Assembly: GCF_026262505.1 (NCBI RefSeq)
Contig: NC_067206.1
Span: 32,627,896-32,691,895 of the forward strand
Source: Trichomonas vaginalis G3
Taxonomy: Eukaryota; Parabasalia; Trichomonadida; Trichomonadidae
DNA length: 64,000 nt
Direction: 5' to 3'
Position 1 is the first letter of the stretch; every line of letters starts with the position of its first letter. The notes beneath the pieces are model-generated. The model had not been told where the DNA came from. It did not search any database and saw nothing but the letters and a program-made list of their open reading frames with translations. A program made the position numbers and the translations under genes. Below, in pieces: positions 47,941 through 58,235 of this stretch.

Positions 47941-50900
47941 ATGAACAAAAACGGAACAGCTAAAATGAATGATAATCAAATTAGAGCAGAAGGTAGAAGG
48001 TTATTTAAACGCTTCTATAACATTCCTGATGGTGTTAATCCTAAAACTCGTAGAAGCTATTTAAATGAAGCAATAGATGCATATGAAGGGTTTGACATTT
48101 CATCAGAAAGTGAGAGGTTAGCAAGAATGTTAAACGTTAATATTGATTTTTATTATTGTGACCCTCAACCAGAAGACGTAGACATTAACAAGGTAGACTT
48201 TCCATTAGTGGAATCAATAATGATAGATCCAGAATTTGAAACAGTAAATATTTTATTAACACAGAGTCCATGTGGAAAACTTCACGCTGACAGAATAACA
48301 GACGTTGAAGCACTCACCGGCTATAAAGTTTGTCCATATTGCAAAGAAGAAGTTTATTCTATCCGTGATGATCCAGAAAGGAAAAACCAAAGAAGATTTT
48401 TAAAACATTGTGAGAAATGTAAAGAAAATAATGGAAGATTAATTCAAGACGTTCAATTGCAAAACACACAACAACCATATGCACCACATATCACGAAACA
48501 GAAGATATATCAATGGCTATTAGCACATAATTTGCAGGAATATTATAAACAACAAGATATTATATTACTTTTGACTTCGAAACATTAGAGACTAAAGAAG
48601 AACTTCAACTTTCTGAATGTGCAACTTTGAACGCTTACTTAAAACCATTTATGGTATCATCAACTGTCAAAATAAAGCCGCAAAGCGGCGAGGTCGTAGA
48701 CCGTGATAAAACATTTACGAGGAATTTTTGCTTAACTTCGAGTGATTCTTTTATTTCTGATTGGATTGAGTTTTTATTTTCAACCTGTTCATTAGTTGCT
48801 AAATCAAATATTGAACAATATGAAGAATTAATGAAGCCGCAAACGGACCAAACGGCGGGACTTTGTCTCATACATTAAATGAGAAACAAAAGGAAGCAAT
48901 GAAAGAGCTTTTAGATGAAGAATTTAATAAAGTGAATATCATAGGTTTTAATTCGGGAAAGTTTGATTTAAATTTAATTCTTCGTGATTTAAACACTGCA
49001 AAATGGAAAATAAAATCAATGCTGGGTTCATCTTCTCAATTTAAGCAAATCATTGTAAAGAAAACAAACTGTCCATATGAATTAAGATTTATTGACATCA
49101 GAAATTATATAGCGGGTGGAACATTAGACCAATTCACTCAAGATTTCGGAAACAATAAATCACGTGTTAAATCCTTTTTCCCTTATCAATTCATCACGTG
49201 GGAAAATTACGAAGATGAATTATATAAAAAGGAACCATTCACGAAAGATTCATTTTATTCAGCATTAACTCAAGAAACTATATCCGATTCAGATTATCAA
49301 ATATATCTCAATGATGCTAAAAATTTTGAGAATAGATTAGAATATTTTATTCATTATTGCAATAAAGACGTTGAAATTATGATTAACCCAATTGATAAAA
49401 TTATTGAAGAAACATTTGTTTATAAAATTGACATGCTTCATAATCTTTCTTTATCATCGAATGCATCAATGATTCGTTACGCGTTAGCATATAAGAACTT
49501 CAATCCTAACGAAACATATCCAGAAGAAGAAAATGTGGAATCAAGTTTTGAATTAACGAAAAAGTATTGGAAATATAAAATTGAATCATATAAGAAACAA
49601 GATGAAAAAGCAGAAAGGGATACTAAAAACAATGTTTCAATGAATGACTATCAATACTATCACGATTTAATCCTTTCATCTAAATGCAAAATGTGTGGTA
49701 AAGCGTTTACATATGCTAATAAACCAACATTGGATAGAATCGATAATGAAAAACCACATACCAAAGAAAATTGTCAGTTAATGTGTTGTTATTGCAATGT
49801 CGTAAAATCAAATAAAGATGAAGATGTTCAACGTTTAAGAATCAATTTAAGAAATTATGCATTAAAAAATAATTTACCAATGACTTTAGATTCAGTTGAA
49901 GCTTATCACATTCTCCGTAATGGAATTACTGGTGGTCTATCAAATGTTCAACATCGTGTTAATCTTAAAGGAATCACGCACATTAATAAACTTTCATATA
50001 ATCCAGAAACTAAAACTGTATCAAATGAGGACACCACCAACATTATGACTCATTTTGTTGGTGTTGATTTTAATTCATTATATCCTTCATCATTTTCATC
50101 TAATCCTCATGATTTCATTCAATATACTGACCATAAAATGTATATGCCGGGAAGATTGAATGGTGTTATCATTTGTGATACAGCAACAAAGAAAGCAAAA
50201 GCACTGGGAATAATTAGAAAGAAAAATACTTTATTCGTGGCTGAAGTAAAGGGTCACATTGATGAAAAATACATTAATGATTACATAAACTTTTTACCAA
50301 TAATAAGAAACTTAGATATTATCACAGATGAAAAAACAATTGGCAGTTTTATGTATAATTACATGAAATCAAACAATCTACCAGTTGACCAGAAACAGAG
50401 GAAATTAACTCAGTTAGCATCAACACACAACCAATATCAACCATTTTCTTCTTATTATCTTTGGTATCTAATAGACAGATTTCATTTTATCATTGATGAT
50501 ATTCAATCAATTTTAACATTTACGAAAAACACTTGCTTTAATGAATTTGCGAACGAATTTATGAACGAAAGACAAAAGGCTGAATTAGAAGGAAATAAAG
50601 GAAAAAGTTTATTTTGCAAGATTTCACTTAATGGATCATATGGTTACGATGCAATGAATACACAAAATTACGCAAAGACTAAAATAATGAATGCACAGAA
50701 GGCACGCGTTGCATGTATGTCAAATAAGTTTAAAAACATAAGAGAAATAGGTGAAGATACGTATCAAGTGATGCTTAAAGATAGATTTTATAGATGTGAT
50801 ACATGTTTACAAGAGGCATTCTTCACTTTAGATAACGCAAAATACTGGTATTTGGTTTTCATTTATGATTTTATGTATAAATGCATGAATGTTAATCGTT

Positions 50901-51530
50901 TTCATTTCATTGAAGGTGATACTGATTCATCTTATTGGGCAATCGCTGGCGACCCAAATCTTCCTAACACTCAAGCATTTCAAGCAATTGTTACTGATAA
51001 ACAATTTTATGATAAAAACATTTACAAATTCGCACCTTTTGATTTCTTTTGTTTTAATGAGAAATTTAAACCTAAATTAAAGAATAAAGCTGAAGAAAAA
51101 GCACATGAGAAGAAGTTATTGGGTTTAGCAATTGAGAAACAAGGTGATAACATGGTTGCTTTATGCCCCAAGTGTTATACATCATTCAACGGTTCAATTG
51201 ATGGAAGTGATTTTAAAAAGATTGCACAAAAAATGAAAGGAGTTAGTTTACGACAAAATAAACAATTAACACCTAAAAATTATTTGGATATAATAAATGA
51301 TAAATTGATATTTGATGGTCAGAATATTAATTTACAACTTAAAAACGGGTCAATGACTCGCTTAACAATTGGTAAGACTGCATTAACAGGAGCACACACT
51401 AAGGCTGTATGTTGTGAAAATGGATGTTGTATGCCATTTATTTAATAAAATACCACAGAAGAGACAAAAGGAACCGTTAATGATGTTTTTGATACTATGA
51501 TTCAAAGAGGTGGGCACCCTTAAAACATTT
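47941..51530 (+). pseudogene. E2 protein-primed B-family DNA polymerase
   Basis: The N-terminal part carries a zinc-like CPYC...C..C pattern (VCPYCKEEVYSI). The exonuclease region includes IIGFNSGKFDLNLILRD and FIHYCNKDVEIM. An HNH-like insert (CKMCGKAF ... LDRIDNEKPHTKENCQLMC, nt about 49687-49800) precedes the palm. Polymerase motif A is VGVDFNSLYPSS, motif B region KISLNGSYGYD, motif C EGDTDSSYW. This is the replicative enzyme of Polintons, initiating from a protein primer at the terminal repeats. A double-hairpin micro-repeat lies in frame at 48677. About two breaks. Confidence 0.88.
48677..48702 (+). repeat. Double-hairpin micro-repeat, in frame in the polymerase
   Basis: GCCGCAAAGCGGC, then GA, then GGTCGTAGACC. 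Both hairpins perfect; translated KPQSGEVVD. A degraded relative (GCCGCAAACGG...) lies at about 48836-48858. Confidence 0.85.
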
Positions 51531-51547
51531 ATTTTATTTTTATATAA

Positions 51548-53094
51548 ATGGATAACGCAGATTTAGAAAATTTAATTGATGATTTAGTACTTAATCAAAA
51601 AATTCTTAGTTATTATGAATTAAAATCATATCTCCAAAAATATAATAATATAACGGGTGATGATATGGGATATTATTATCCATATTATAAAAATGAAATT
51701 TTGAAATATCATGATAGAATAATTTCTAAAATTAAAGACAAAATTAAAAATAATGAATATTCAAAGGGAAAAACTAAATCACAACTGAAACAATTGAAAG
51801 ATTTTAAAAATAAAGTATTAACAGAAGAAGATATTGATGAATTATATAAATTATATAATCCTGAGCCGCAAAAGCAAAAGAAGCAAAAACAAAAGGTGCA
51901 AAACGCCCAGGTCCTTCAGACCATAAATGATGCACAAGCTTTAATTTATGATTCATTAGTTAAACCATATTCAGCCCGACTTTTAAATGAAGATCAACTT
52001 TTGGAATTCATCCTTCAACATAAACTCGAAGCGGGAAAGTATATTAAACCTTTATATACAGCATATTTAAAACAAATGAATAGAATACATCCAGAATTAA
52101 TGAAGGAAGGAAGGAATTCCAAAACTTCATCATCCAAAATCAAAGCAGATAAAATTAAACCACTTGCAACACCAAAACCTCTAACGACAGTACCTGCAAC
52201 ACCAAAACCACCTCCTCCTTCAGTTAATCTTTCATCATTCACTTTATTATATCCATTTCAAACATTAAAGAAACAAAAAGATTTTAAAAAGGATTTCAAG
52301 ATATTAAATAAACCAATTGACCCAAAAATTCAACCGTTAAAGGAAAAATTTAGTCGCCCTTCATTTGCACCATATCCATATTCATATGAAATCGATCATT
52401 TAGAATATTCAAAAGGAAACGTTACTTATTTATTTACCATTAACATTAACACCAGATATTTATATTGCATTCCAGTGAAAGGGAAAACAGAACAGGAAAC
52501 AAGAAGAGCTATTCAATACTTACTAGATCATGAAAGAGTAGATAATATCAGGGGTGATGGTGATAAAGGATTTCAGGCAGCTATGACTCATTATTTCCCA
52601 CAAATTAATTTTTACTTTTCATCCTCTCCATATACGTTTCATAATAAAATAGTTGATGCGGTAATGAGAACTCTTAGAGATGCGTTAGGGGTTAACGGTC
52701 AGATATACTGGGATGGAAATCATGACTCCATCATACAACAGTTAGTATATTATTACAATAATACATGGCATAGAACAATAAACATGAAACCAGTGGAAAT
52801 GAAAAATGATATTTCAAAAGAATGGGAATATATTAGAAAGCAAATGGAAAGGTTGAATGATGTTAAACGTGAACAAATTAATTCGGGGCTCATGAATTTT
52901 AAAAAGGGGATAAAGTTTTGATTCATCTCGATTATGGAAAAACTGATAAATCAATGACAAAAAGAAGACGAAGATTTGACACAATAGCTGAATTTGTTAG
53001 ATATATTAACGGCAATGCATTAGTTGAGGTTAACAATAAATTAATAGAAATTCCGATTTATTTTATTACTCCATTATATTTAAATAATATTTAA
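51548..53094 (+). pseudogene. E2 integrase
   Basis: An N-terminal helical region with a charged, Gln/Lys-rich stretch near residues 105-125 precedes a Pro/Thr linker (TPKPLTTVPATPKPPPP). The rve core has YSYEIDHLEYSKGN (first acidic strand), LFTININTRYLYCIPVKGKT, NIRGDGDKGFQAAMTH (second) and the helix HNKIVDAVMRTLRDAL. The end (TKRRRRFDTIAEFVRYINGN ... VNNKLIEIPIYFI) looks like the C-terminal SH3/chromo barrel. It follows the polymerase and starts in TTTTTATATAAATG. About one break. Confidence 0.85.
51895..51922 (+). repeat. Possible degraded double-hairpin repeat
   Basis: GGTGCAAAACGCC followed by GGTCCTTCAGACC in frame in the integrase. Only the second stem is perfect. Confidence 0.35.
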
Positions 53095-53114
53095 TTTTTT
53101 TTATTTCGTAAGAA

Positions 53115-53387
53115 ATGAGTGACAACGAAGCATCCAAGAGTCCAGACAATGAATATAAAAAGAAACTAAACAGAATTAAATCAAAAATATGCTATTACAA
53201 AAAGAAGCCACAATGCGGTGAGGTTGAAAACGATAAAGAGAGGAAAGAAATAATCGAAAAATTAGAAACTTACCGTTCAATCCTTAAACTGAGTGAAGCA
53301 AAAATAAAAGAATTTAATAGAATAAATAAATTGATTGGAAGAGATGAATTTAATAAAGATGAATTTTTAAACTCAATCCAAATTTAA
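53115..53387 (+). CDS. Small charged E2 protein
   Basis: 90 aa, helical, Lys/Glu-rich (NEYKKKLNRIKSKICYYKKK ... EIIEKLETYRSILKLSEAKI). Residues 36-42 (KPQCGEV) match the translation of the double-hairpin repeat, but the stems have decayed (53207-53232). Placed between integrase and fibre. Function unknown; a coiled-coil accessory or DNA-binding protein would fit the composition. Confidence 0.55.
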   Translation: MSDNEASKSPDNEYKKKLNRIKSKICYYKKKPQCGEVENDKERKEIIEKLETYRSILKLSEAKIKEFNRINKLIGRDEFNKDEFLNSIQI

Positions 53388-53390
53388 TTT

Positions 53391-53548
53391 TTATTCCTCT
53401 TCGACAACATCTCTCTTTCCATCATTACTGCATAACCACATTTTCTCAGTTTTAGTGGTTTGTTATTTTTAACATGTTCTTGCATCATTTTTATCATTTC
53501 CTCCCTTGTTATGATTCGTGGTAAATTTTGAGCTTGTGGGGTATTCAT
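53391..53548 (-). CDS. 51-aa E2 protein
   Basis: The product starts MNTPQAQNLPRIITREEMIK and continues MMQEHVKNNKPLKLRKCGYA, then an acidic end. It starts in ATTTTTATCATAAATG, the standard Polinton start context, and ends back to back with the 53115 gene. Short, but supported by context. Confidence 0.45.
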
Positions 53549-53627
53549 TTATGATAAAAATAAAAATTTAAATTATGCCGTTTGCTCTTTTGGAGCTCCT
53601 AAAGTTTGTGAAACAAACATTGAGCGT

Positions 53628-55280
53628 TCATTGAACTCTATACCATGCGAATACAGTCATAAATGGTGGCATGTAATCTTTACTTTGTCCCGTTGTTTGT
53701 GTATATCCTGAAACGCGATGTGTATGGTTTCCTTCTCCCTGAGTGTCACTCCAGTAACAATTTATGGCAAACTTAACGTTGTCTTTAACATCATATCCTT
53801 TACCTTTTGTCATTCCTGACCAATCCCAATATCTATGCTTATGCCAACCCGCTTGAGATGTACTTAAATCTATGTAGTGACTGTGTGCAGGTAAATTTTC
53901 ACCTGTAATCGTTTTACTTCCCCCTGTTTCCTTTGAAGAGTTTGCACAATACAAAAACCTGTCGACTATTTGTTCCCATGCACCAACACCAAACATTGCT
54001 TGAGGACCTCTCACATCCATAGATGTATAAATAGAACCTACTGGGTTCATTAAATCAAACATATGAGATAATATAGGATTGTCTCTTTTGAACTTAAAAT
54101 ATAGTGTAACTATTTCGGGTTTCTTCTGGTTTGTGTCAGAATATTTTTTATAATATAATCTTATGTTTTCAGGGTATGTAAAATCTTGACTATAATATTT
54201 ATTTTTGTCATCTATATAATAATATACTATTCTCGTTTTTTCTATTGCATTATATCTTTTATATCTATAATAATCTAAATATAATGTTTGCTTTTGTTCA
54301 TCTACATGCGGCGTTCTGACATCATCTCCAGAGTCGAAATAATACGGTGCTGGAGCTACGTTAGACAATGTCATATCCGTCATTTCATAAACTCTTAAAT
54401 ATTTCTTTTGTTCGTCTCCATATAAGTTTAAGTAACAGTTGTTGTCTAATGGAACTTTAACTTGTGTGTCATCATTCTTTTTATAACTTACATACATTTC
54501 ATTGTTATTTTTCGGAATGAGTTTACACCGCATACCATTTTTTAAGGAATGTACCAATTGCCCTCTAAAATATTTATTTTCTTCATAGACGGAAAAGTCA
54601 CCAGCAATAGTTTCAATATTTTTAGTTGTTCCTATCAAACTTTGGTATATTTCATTCACATATTCTTTATTTGCTTTCTTCTCTAACTCATCGTTAACAT
54701 AAGTTTTATCTGCTTTAAGGTCTAAACATTCTGAAACCCATCCTGTATCAGCTTTAGTTTTTAAAATCTTCGATGTCCGTTCATGGTACCATTCAACCCT
54801 TTCGATAATTTCATTATCTTTTTCATTAACATATTCCTTATCTGCTTTCTTCATTAATGCACTAGCCACAAGTCCCTTATCTACCTTCTTCATTAACTCA
54901 CTATCCACATATTCCTTATCTGCCTTCTTCATTATGTCATTTAGGAAACCTTCTATGAATTCCTCATTTAAATTAAATCTTCCAATCTTCAAAACTTTAG
55001 GAAATGCATTTAATGCGTAATATCTTTGTTCTTCTGGTGGAATTGATGTTATATCATCCGTTATTCCTTTAATTTTTGAATTCATAAATAAAATTTCTTT
55101 TATATTTGATATCACTGCACCACCCTTGCAAACGAATTCAAAATGGTCATTTTTCAATACTATCTCCAAATCTCCATATTTCAACCTTTGCGTTTGTTCT
55201 GCCGTCTTTGAATTATATGCATATGTGGCGTAAGTAATGGTCTGTGCCTTAAGTTGCTGTGGTTGCTGTTGTTTAATCAT
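53628..55280 (-). CDS. E2 fibre protein with collar tip
   Basis: 550 aa, open. The N-terminus (LKAQTITYATYAYNSKTAEQ) resembles the A1 fibre start. The shaft has KADKEYVD / KADKTYVN units (residues about 130-220), with the YVNEIYQSLIGTTKNIE joint. A globular part follows, then the collar tip: FGVGAWEQIVDRFLYCANSS, AHSHYIDLSTSQAGWHKHR, NHTHRVSGYTQTTGQ, YMPPFMTVFAWYRVQ. From about 53640 to 54700 the DNA is about 93 per cent identical by eye to the A2 fibre. Attachment protein by analogy with phage collar fibres. Confidence 0.85.
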   Translation of the reverse strand: MIKQQQPQQLKAQTITYATYAYNSKTAEQTQRLKYGDLEIVLKNDHFEFVCKGGAVISNIKEILFMNSKIKGITDDITSIPPEEQRYYALNAFPKVLKIGRFNLNEEFIEGFLNDIMKKADKEYVDSELMKKVDKGLVASALMKKADKEYVNEKDNEIIERVEWYHERTSKILKTKADTGWVSECLDLKADKTYVNDELEKKANKEYVNEIYQSLIGTTKNIETIAGDFSVYEENKYFRGQLVHSLKNGMRCKLIPKNNNEMYVSYKKNDDTQVKVPLDNNCYLNLYGDEQKKYLRVYEMTDMTLSNVAPAPYYFDSGDDVRTPHVDEQKQTLYLDYYRYKRYNAIEKTRIVYYYIDDKNKYYSQDFTYPENIRLYYKKYSDTNQKKPEIVTLYFKFKRDNPILSHMFDLMNPVGSIYTSMDVRGPQAMFGVGAWEQIVDRFLYCANSSKETGGSKTITGENLPAHSHYIDLSTSQAGWHKHRYWDWSGMTKGKGYDVKDNVKFAINCYWSDTQGEGNHTHRVSGYTQTTGQSKDYMPPFMTVFAWYRVQ

Positions 55281-55304
55281 TTATTATGATTTAAAAATAA
55301 ATAT

Positions 55305-56015
55305 TTAATCTGTTATCTCATCAGCTATTTTTTCTATTTGAAATTGCCATAATATTTCATTCATAAATTCTAAATCACAATCAAATAGGTCAGTTATTCT
55401 AAATTTAATATTTGATAAATCTTTTGAATGAAGAATAAATGAATTCCCGGATAATTGAAACGGATATGATAAAGAAAATATGTTTAAGTTGATGGATAAA
55501 ATGTTTTGTATTGATGGGTAAGAGTTAGGGTCTAATGTTTGATGTGAAAATCTCATTGGGGTATTAACTTTATCACATTTGATTAAAATGAAATTGGAAC
55601 CAGTGTCAGAATACAAAACATCCCCAACATCTTTTTCAAAATTTAATATCCCCAACATTGAACGAAGATGAGGAGTACAAAATTTAATTTTCAGCGGGAA
55701 TTTAATAAGGTTATTTATTTCATCAAGTTCAAAAAGTTTATCAGGTTTTGATTTAAAATTTTCTTCATACCAAACGATAAATGATTCATTTAAATAACTT
55801 AAAATTGTGTTAATATCCCATTTCGTTATCACATTATTTATATACATATCATACGTTTTTTCAAGGTCATCTTTAATAAATGATATATAATCTGAAGGGT
55901 CTAAAAGAATGGGATTAAATTTACCACTCACAGAAACGAGAGTAACATTATAAATTCCACTAACTGTTAAATTTAATTCACAACTATTATTCGAAATAAT
56001 ATTGATAATTGACAT
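55305..56015 (-). CDS. Hypothetical capsid-type protein, homologue of A1 9780-10534
   Basis: 236 aa, strand-rich. Alignable with the two A1 parts, best in the second half: HLRSMLGILNFEKDVGD, MRFSHQTLDPNSYPSIQNIL, and a DLSNIKFRITDLFDCDLEF end. It is next to the fibre gene as in A1. No motif fixes the function; a minor virion protein is inferred from conservation and place. Starts from the 19-bp divergent spacer. Confidence 0.55.
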   Translation of the reverse strand: MSIINIISNNSCELNLTVSGIYNVTLVSVSGKFNPILLDPSDYISFIKDDLEKTYDMYINNVITKWDINTILSYLNESFIVWYEENFKSKPDKLFELDEINNLIKFPLKIKFCTPHLRSMLGILNFEKDVGDVLYSDTGSNFILIKCDKVNTPMRFSHQTLDPNSYPSIQNILSINLNIFSLSYPFQLSGNSFILHSKDLSNIKFRITDLFDCDLEFMNEILWQFQIEKIADEITD

Positions 56016-56034
56016 TTTTATTACGATTAAAAAT
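56016..56034. promoter_or_regulatory. 19-bp bidirectional start region
   Basis: TTTTATTACGATTAAAAAT lies between the starts at 56015 (-) and 56035 (+). TTTTA and TAAAA stand at the two edges. Confidence 0.65.
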
Positions 56035-56514
56035 ATGGTAAAGCGTTATTTTCCAGTGATAAATAAAACTAGAATAAGATTACCTCAAGAATTCATAAAT
56101 TCAACGAATAAGAAATTCATTCATGTTATAAATTTCAGTGTTTTCAGAAAATATGAGTCAATGTCATATTCATCATCGGGTTATATTTCACTTCATTCAA
56201 ATTTAGTTCAATCAAACCCATATAATGACCATTTCATAAGATTTTCAGATGGTATTAAAAATGCAATTGATAGATTAAAATATGAACAGATTGACAATAT
56301 CGAATTTTTGGAATTTTGGTTTAAATATCCTGATGGAAAAAAGATTGAAGTTAAAGATAAAGCTGATACTATAACAAAAACAATTACAATGACCGATCCA
56401 GATAGTGGGGAACGAAAAGAAATAAAACAAACGATAGAAACTGGTGAAAGGTCAATTATTATTGATTATGATTCAAAGGATTATTATTCAATAATGTTAA
56501 TGCTTGAATATTAA
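56035..56514 (+). CDS. Candidate minor capsid (penton-like) protein of E2
   Basis: 159 aa, starting MVKRYFPVINKTRIRLPQEF at the ATG after the bidirectional spacer. The middle, GYISLHSNLVQSNPYNDHFI, and a late strand pair (NIEFLEFWFKYPDGKKIEV, ERSIIIDYDSKDYYSIMLML) are of a kind common in Polinton and related virus jelly-roll proteins. It takes the place of the 12738 gene of A1, opposite a minus-strand neighbour. Its stop overlaps that of the 56511 gene by 4 bases. Assignment is tentative. Confidence 0.45.
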   Translation: MVKRYFPVINKTRIRLPQEFINSTNKKFIHVINFSVFRKYESMSYSSSGYISLHSNLVQSNPYNDHFIRFSDGIKNAIDRLKYEQIDNIEFLEFWFKYPDGKKIEVKDKADTITKTITMTDPDSGERKEIKQTIETGERSIIIDYDSKDYYSIMLMLEY

Positions 56515-57212
56515 ATAGCCTTAACAAAGAATTTTTCAAGTGATATTTTATATTCATCAACTATTTTATTATAAATATCATTATATGTTAAATGAAGTTC
56601 AGTTGTTGTTCCGTTCTTTGATATCTTAATTGTGCTAATATCCTTTATAGGATTTATTTTTGCAACTGTTCCGCAGCATGAAACCTCATCATCTATGAAA
56701 AATTGAATCTTAACGTCTGAATCTTGAACATCACAAAGAATGGCGATAATGTGAATTAATGATTCATAAGGTAAAATAATTAAACCGGATTGATCAATTA
56801 AATTTATTATTGAATCATAATTATCAGTTATTATATCACGGTAAATTTTCATTAATTCAGAATTAATGTCTATTTTATATGGCGCATTGCGACTGGAATC
56901 GTATATTCCTGGGTTCTCGATGTTTGATGAAAGAGGTGGGGGGTATGTTGGATATGTGGGGATTTCAACGGGTTCTTTACCGGGTTCAGATAAAATGATT
57001 GGGTCTCCATTCTCATGGTTTTCTTCATTCTCCTCATTCTTCGGTAAGTCACGAGTTAATAAATTTGGTTGAGTTGCTGACCTTGTTAATTCAGGGCTAA
57101 CATTAACTTTAACATTTTGAATAATTCGTGATTTATCATCATTTACGTTATAACCAACCGTAATCTCTGCTTTTGCGTTAGTGTTCTTTTGACTTGTGAA
57201 ACGTCTTCTCAT
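56511..57212 (-). CDS. Conserved Polinton protein, homologue of A1 10796-11410
   Basis: 233 aa. A polar, Pro-rich N-terminal half (EIPTYPTYPPPLSSN) and a conserved C-terminal half: SIINLIDQSGLIILPYESLI, EVSCCGTVAKINPIK, STIKISKNGTTTELHLTYND, and an EYKISLEKFFVK end. The shared CCG and the order of the strands match the A1 protein. Unknown function, but kept in two diverged Polintons, so probably a core virion gene. Confidence 0.6.
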   Translation of the reverse strand: MRRRFTSQKNTNAKAEITVGYNVNDDKSRIIQNVKVNVSPELTRSATQPNLLTRDLPKNEENEENHENGDPIILSEPGKEPVEIPTYPTYPPPLSSNIENPGIYDSSRNAPYKIDINSELMKIYRDIITDNYDSIINLIDQSGLIILPYESLIHIIAILCDVQDSDVKIQFFIDDEVSCCGTVAKINPIKDISTIKISKNGTTTELHLTYNDIYNKIVDEYKISLEKFFVKAI

Positions 57213-57297
57213 TTATAATTGAATAAAAAAAGAAAAATATATATTTAAAGTTTTATTTAGTTGTTACGGTAATATCCCAAGGTTCATCATTGTTTGC

Positions 57298-58133
57298 TTA
57301 TACTTTCTTTGTAACTGCACCAATAATGTTATTGATATTGCTTTGAGTTTCTTCCAGTCTTATTTCATCATTTACAATATCTTTAATCATTTCATTACAT
57401 GCATTCTTAAAACCATCTGATTTTTCTAATTTACGTCTATCACTTTCTTTAATTAAATCAAAGTTATAACCTTGTTGAGAATAAAGTGGTTTCTTTATCA
57501 ATTCCTTGAACGCTTCTGCAAGTGAAGATGAAGAAATTCTTGCCACTTGAATTGGTTTAAATTCTGCTTTCATTGCTTCTTTCTGTTCATTGAACACTGG
57601 ATCGAATAAAGCAACTTTAAAGAATTTCTTAGCTGGAATTTCAGGTCTCAAATTTGCATATTGACCATCAAACTGATTAACATATTGTAATCCATCGGTC
57701 CTTCTTCAATAGCGTTTAATTCTTCATTGAAATATGAATATGGATTATGACGGTATGAATTAATTGGGCCATGTTCACCTTCTCCAATGTATTGTTTAAC
57801 AGCTTTTCCATTTTCATCAAATTGCATAGGATAACATTCATTATATGCTTTACGTTTAGGATAATCAGATACAGTTAATTTGTAACCATTTATGACTTTA
57901 ATATTACCTCGACCATCAGTAACGAAAACTTCATTTATACCATCAGGTTTTCCATTTGGACCTGTAATGTCTGCTTCATGTGCTTCCCAATTTGGACCTT
58001 GACGTTTGGCATATGCTTGAGCTTCTGGTAATGTTAAAACGTTTCTCATTTGTTTTACATCTTTTTGAAGACCAGCAACAATATGAACTAATTCTTTCAT
58101 TCCGTCTGGAACTTTCATAGTTCTATTATACAC
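57298..58133 (-). pseudogene. E2 hypothetical virion-type gene
   Basis: The N-terminal region has a heptad-like helix ([20 protein letters not shown]). A conserved-looking block follows: [40 protein letters not shown]. Then come FFKVALFDPVFNEQKEAMKA and a helical end. The GPNGKPDGI...[10 protein letters not shown] block suggests a structural protein conserved among Polintons, but I cannot name it. About one break. It lies between the 56511 gene and the ATPase. Confidence 0.5.
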
Positions 58134-58235
58134 ACCCCCCTTTTTGTTTGTCCCTGTTTTAATGGAACCTGTAAAAGATTTGCTATTTCTGTCATGTTTA
58201 ATTATAAATAAAAAATAAAAATTAATTATAAAAAG

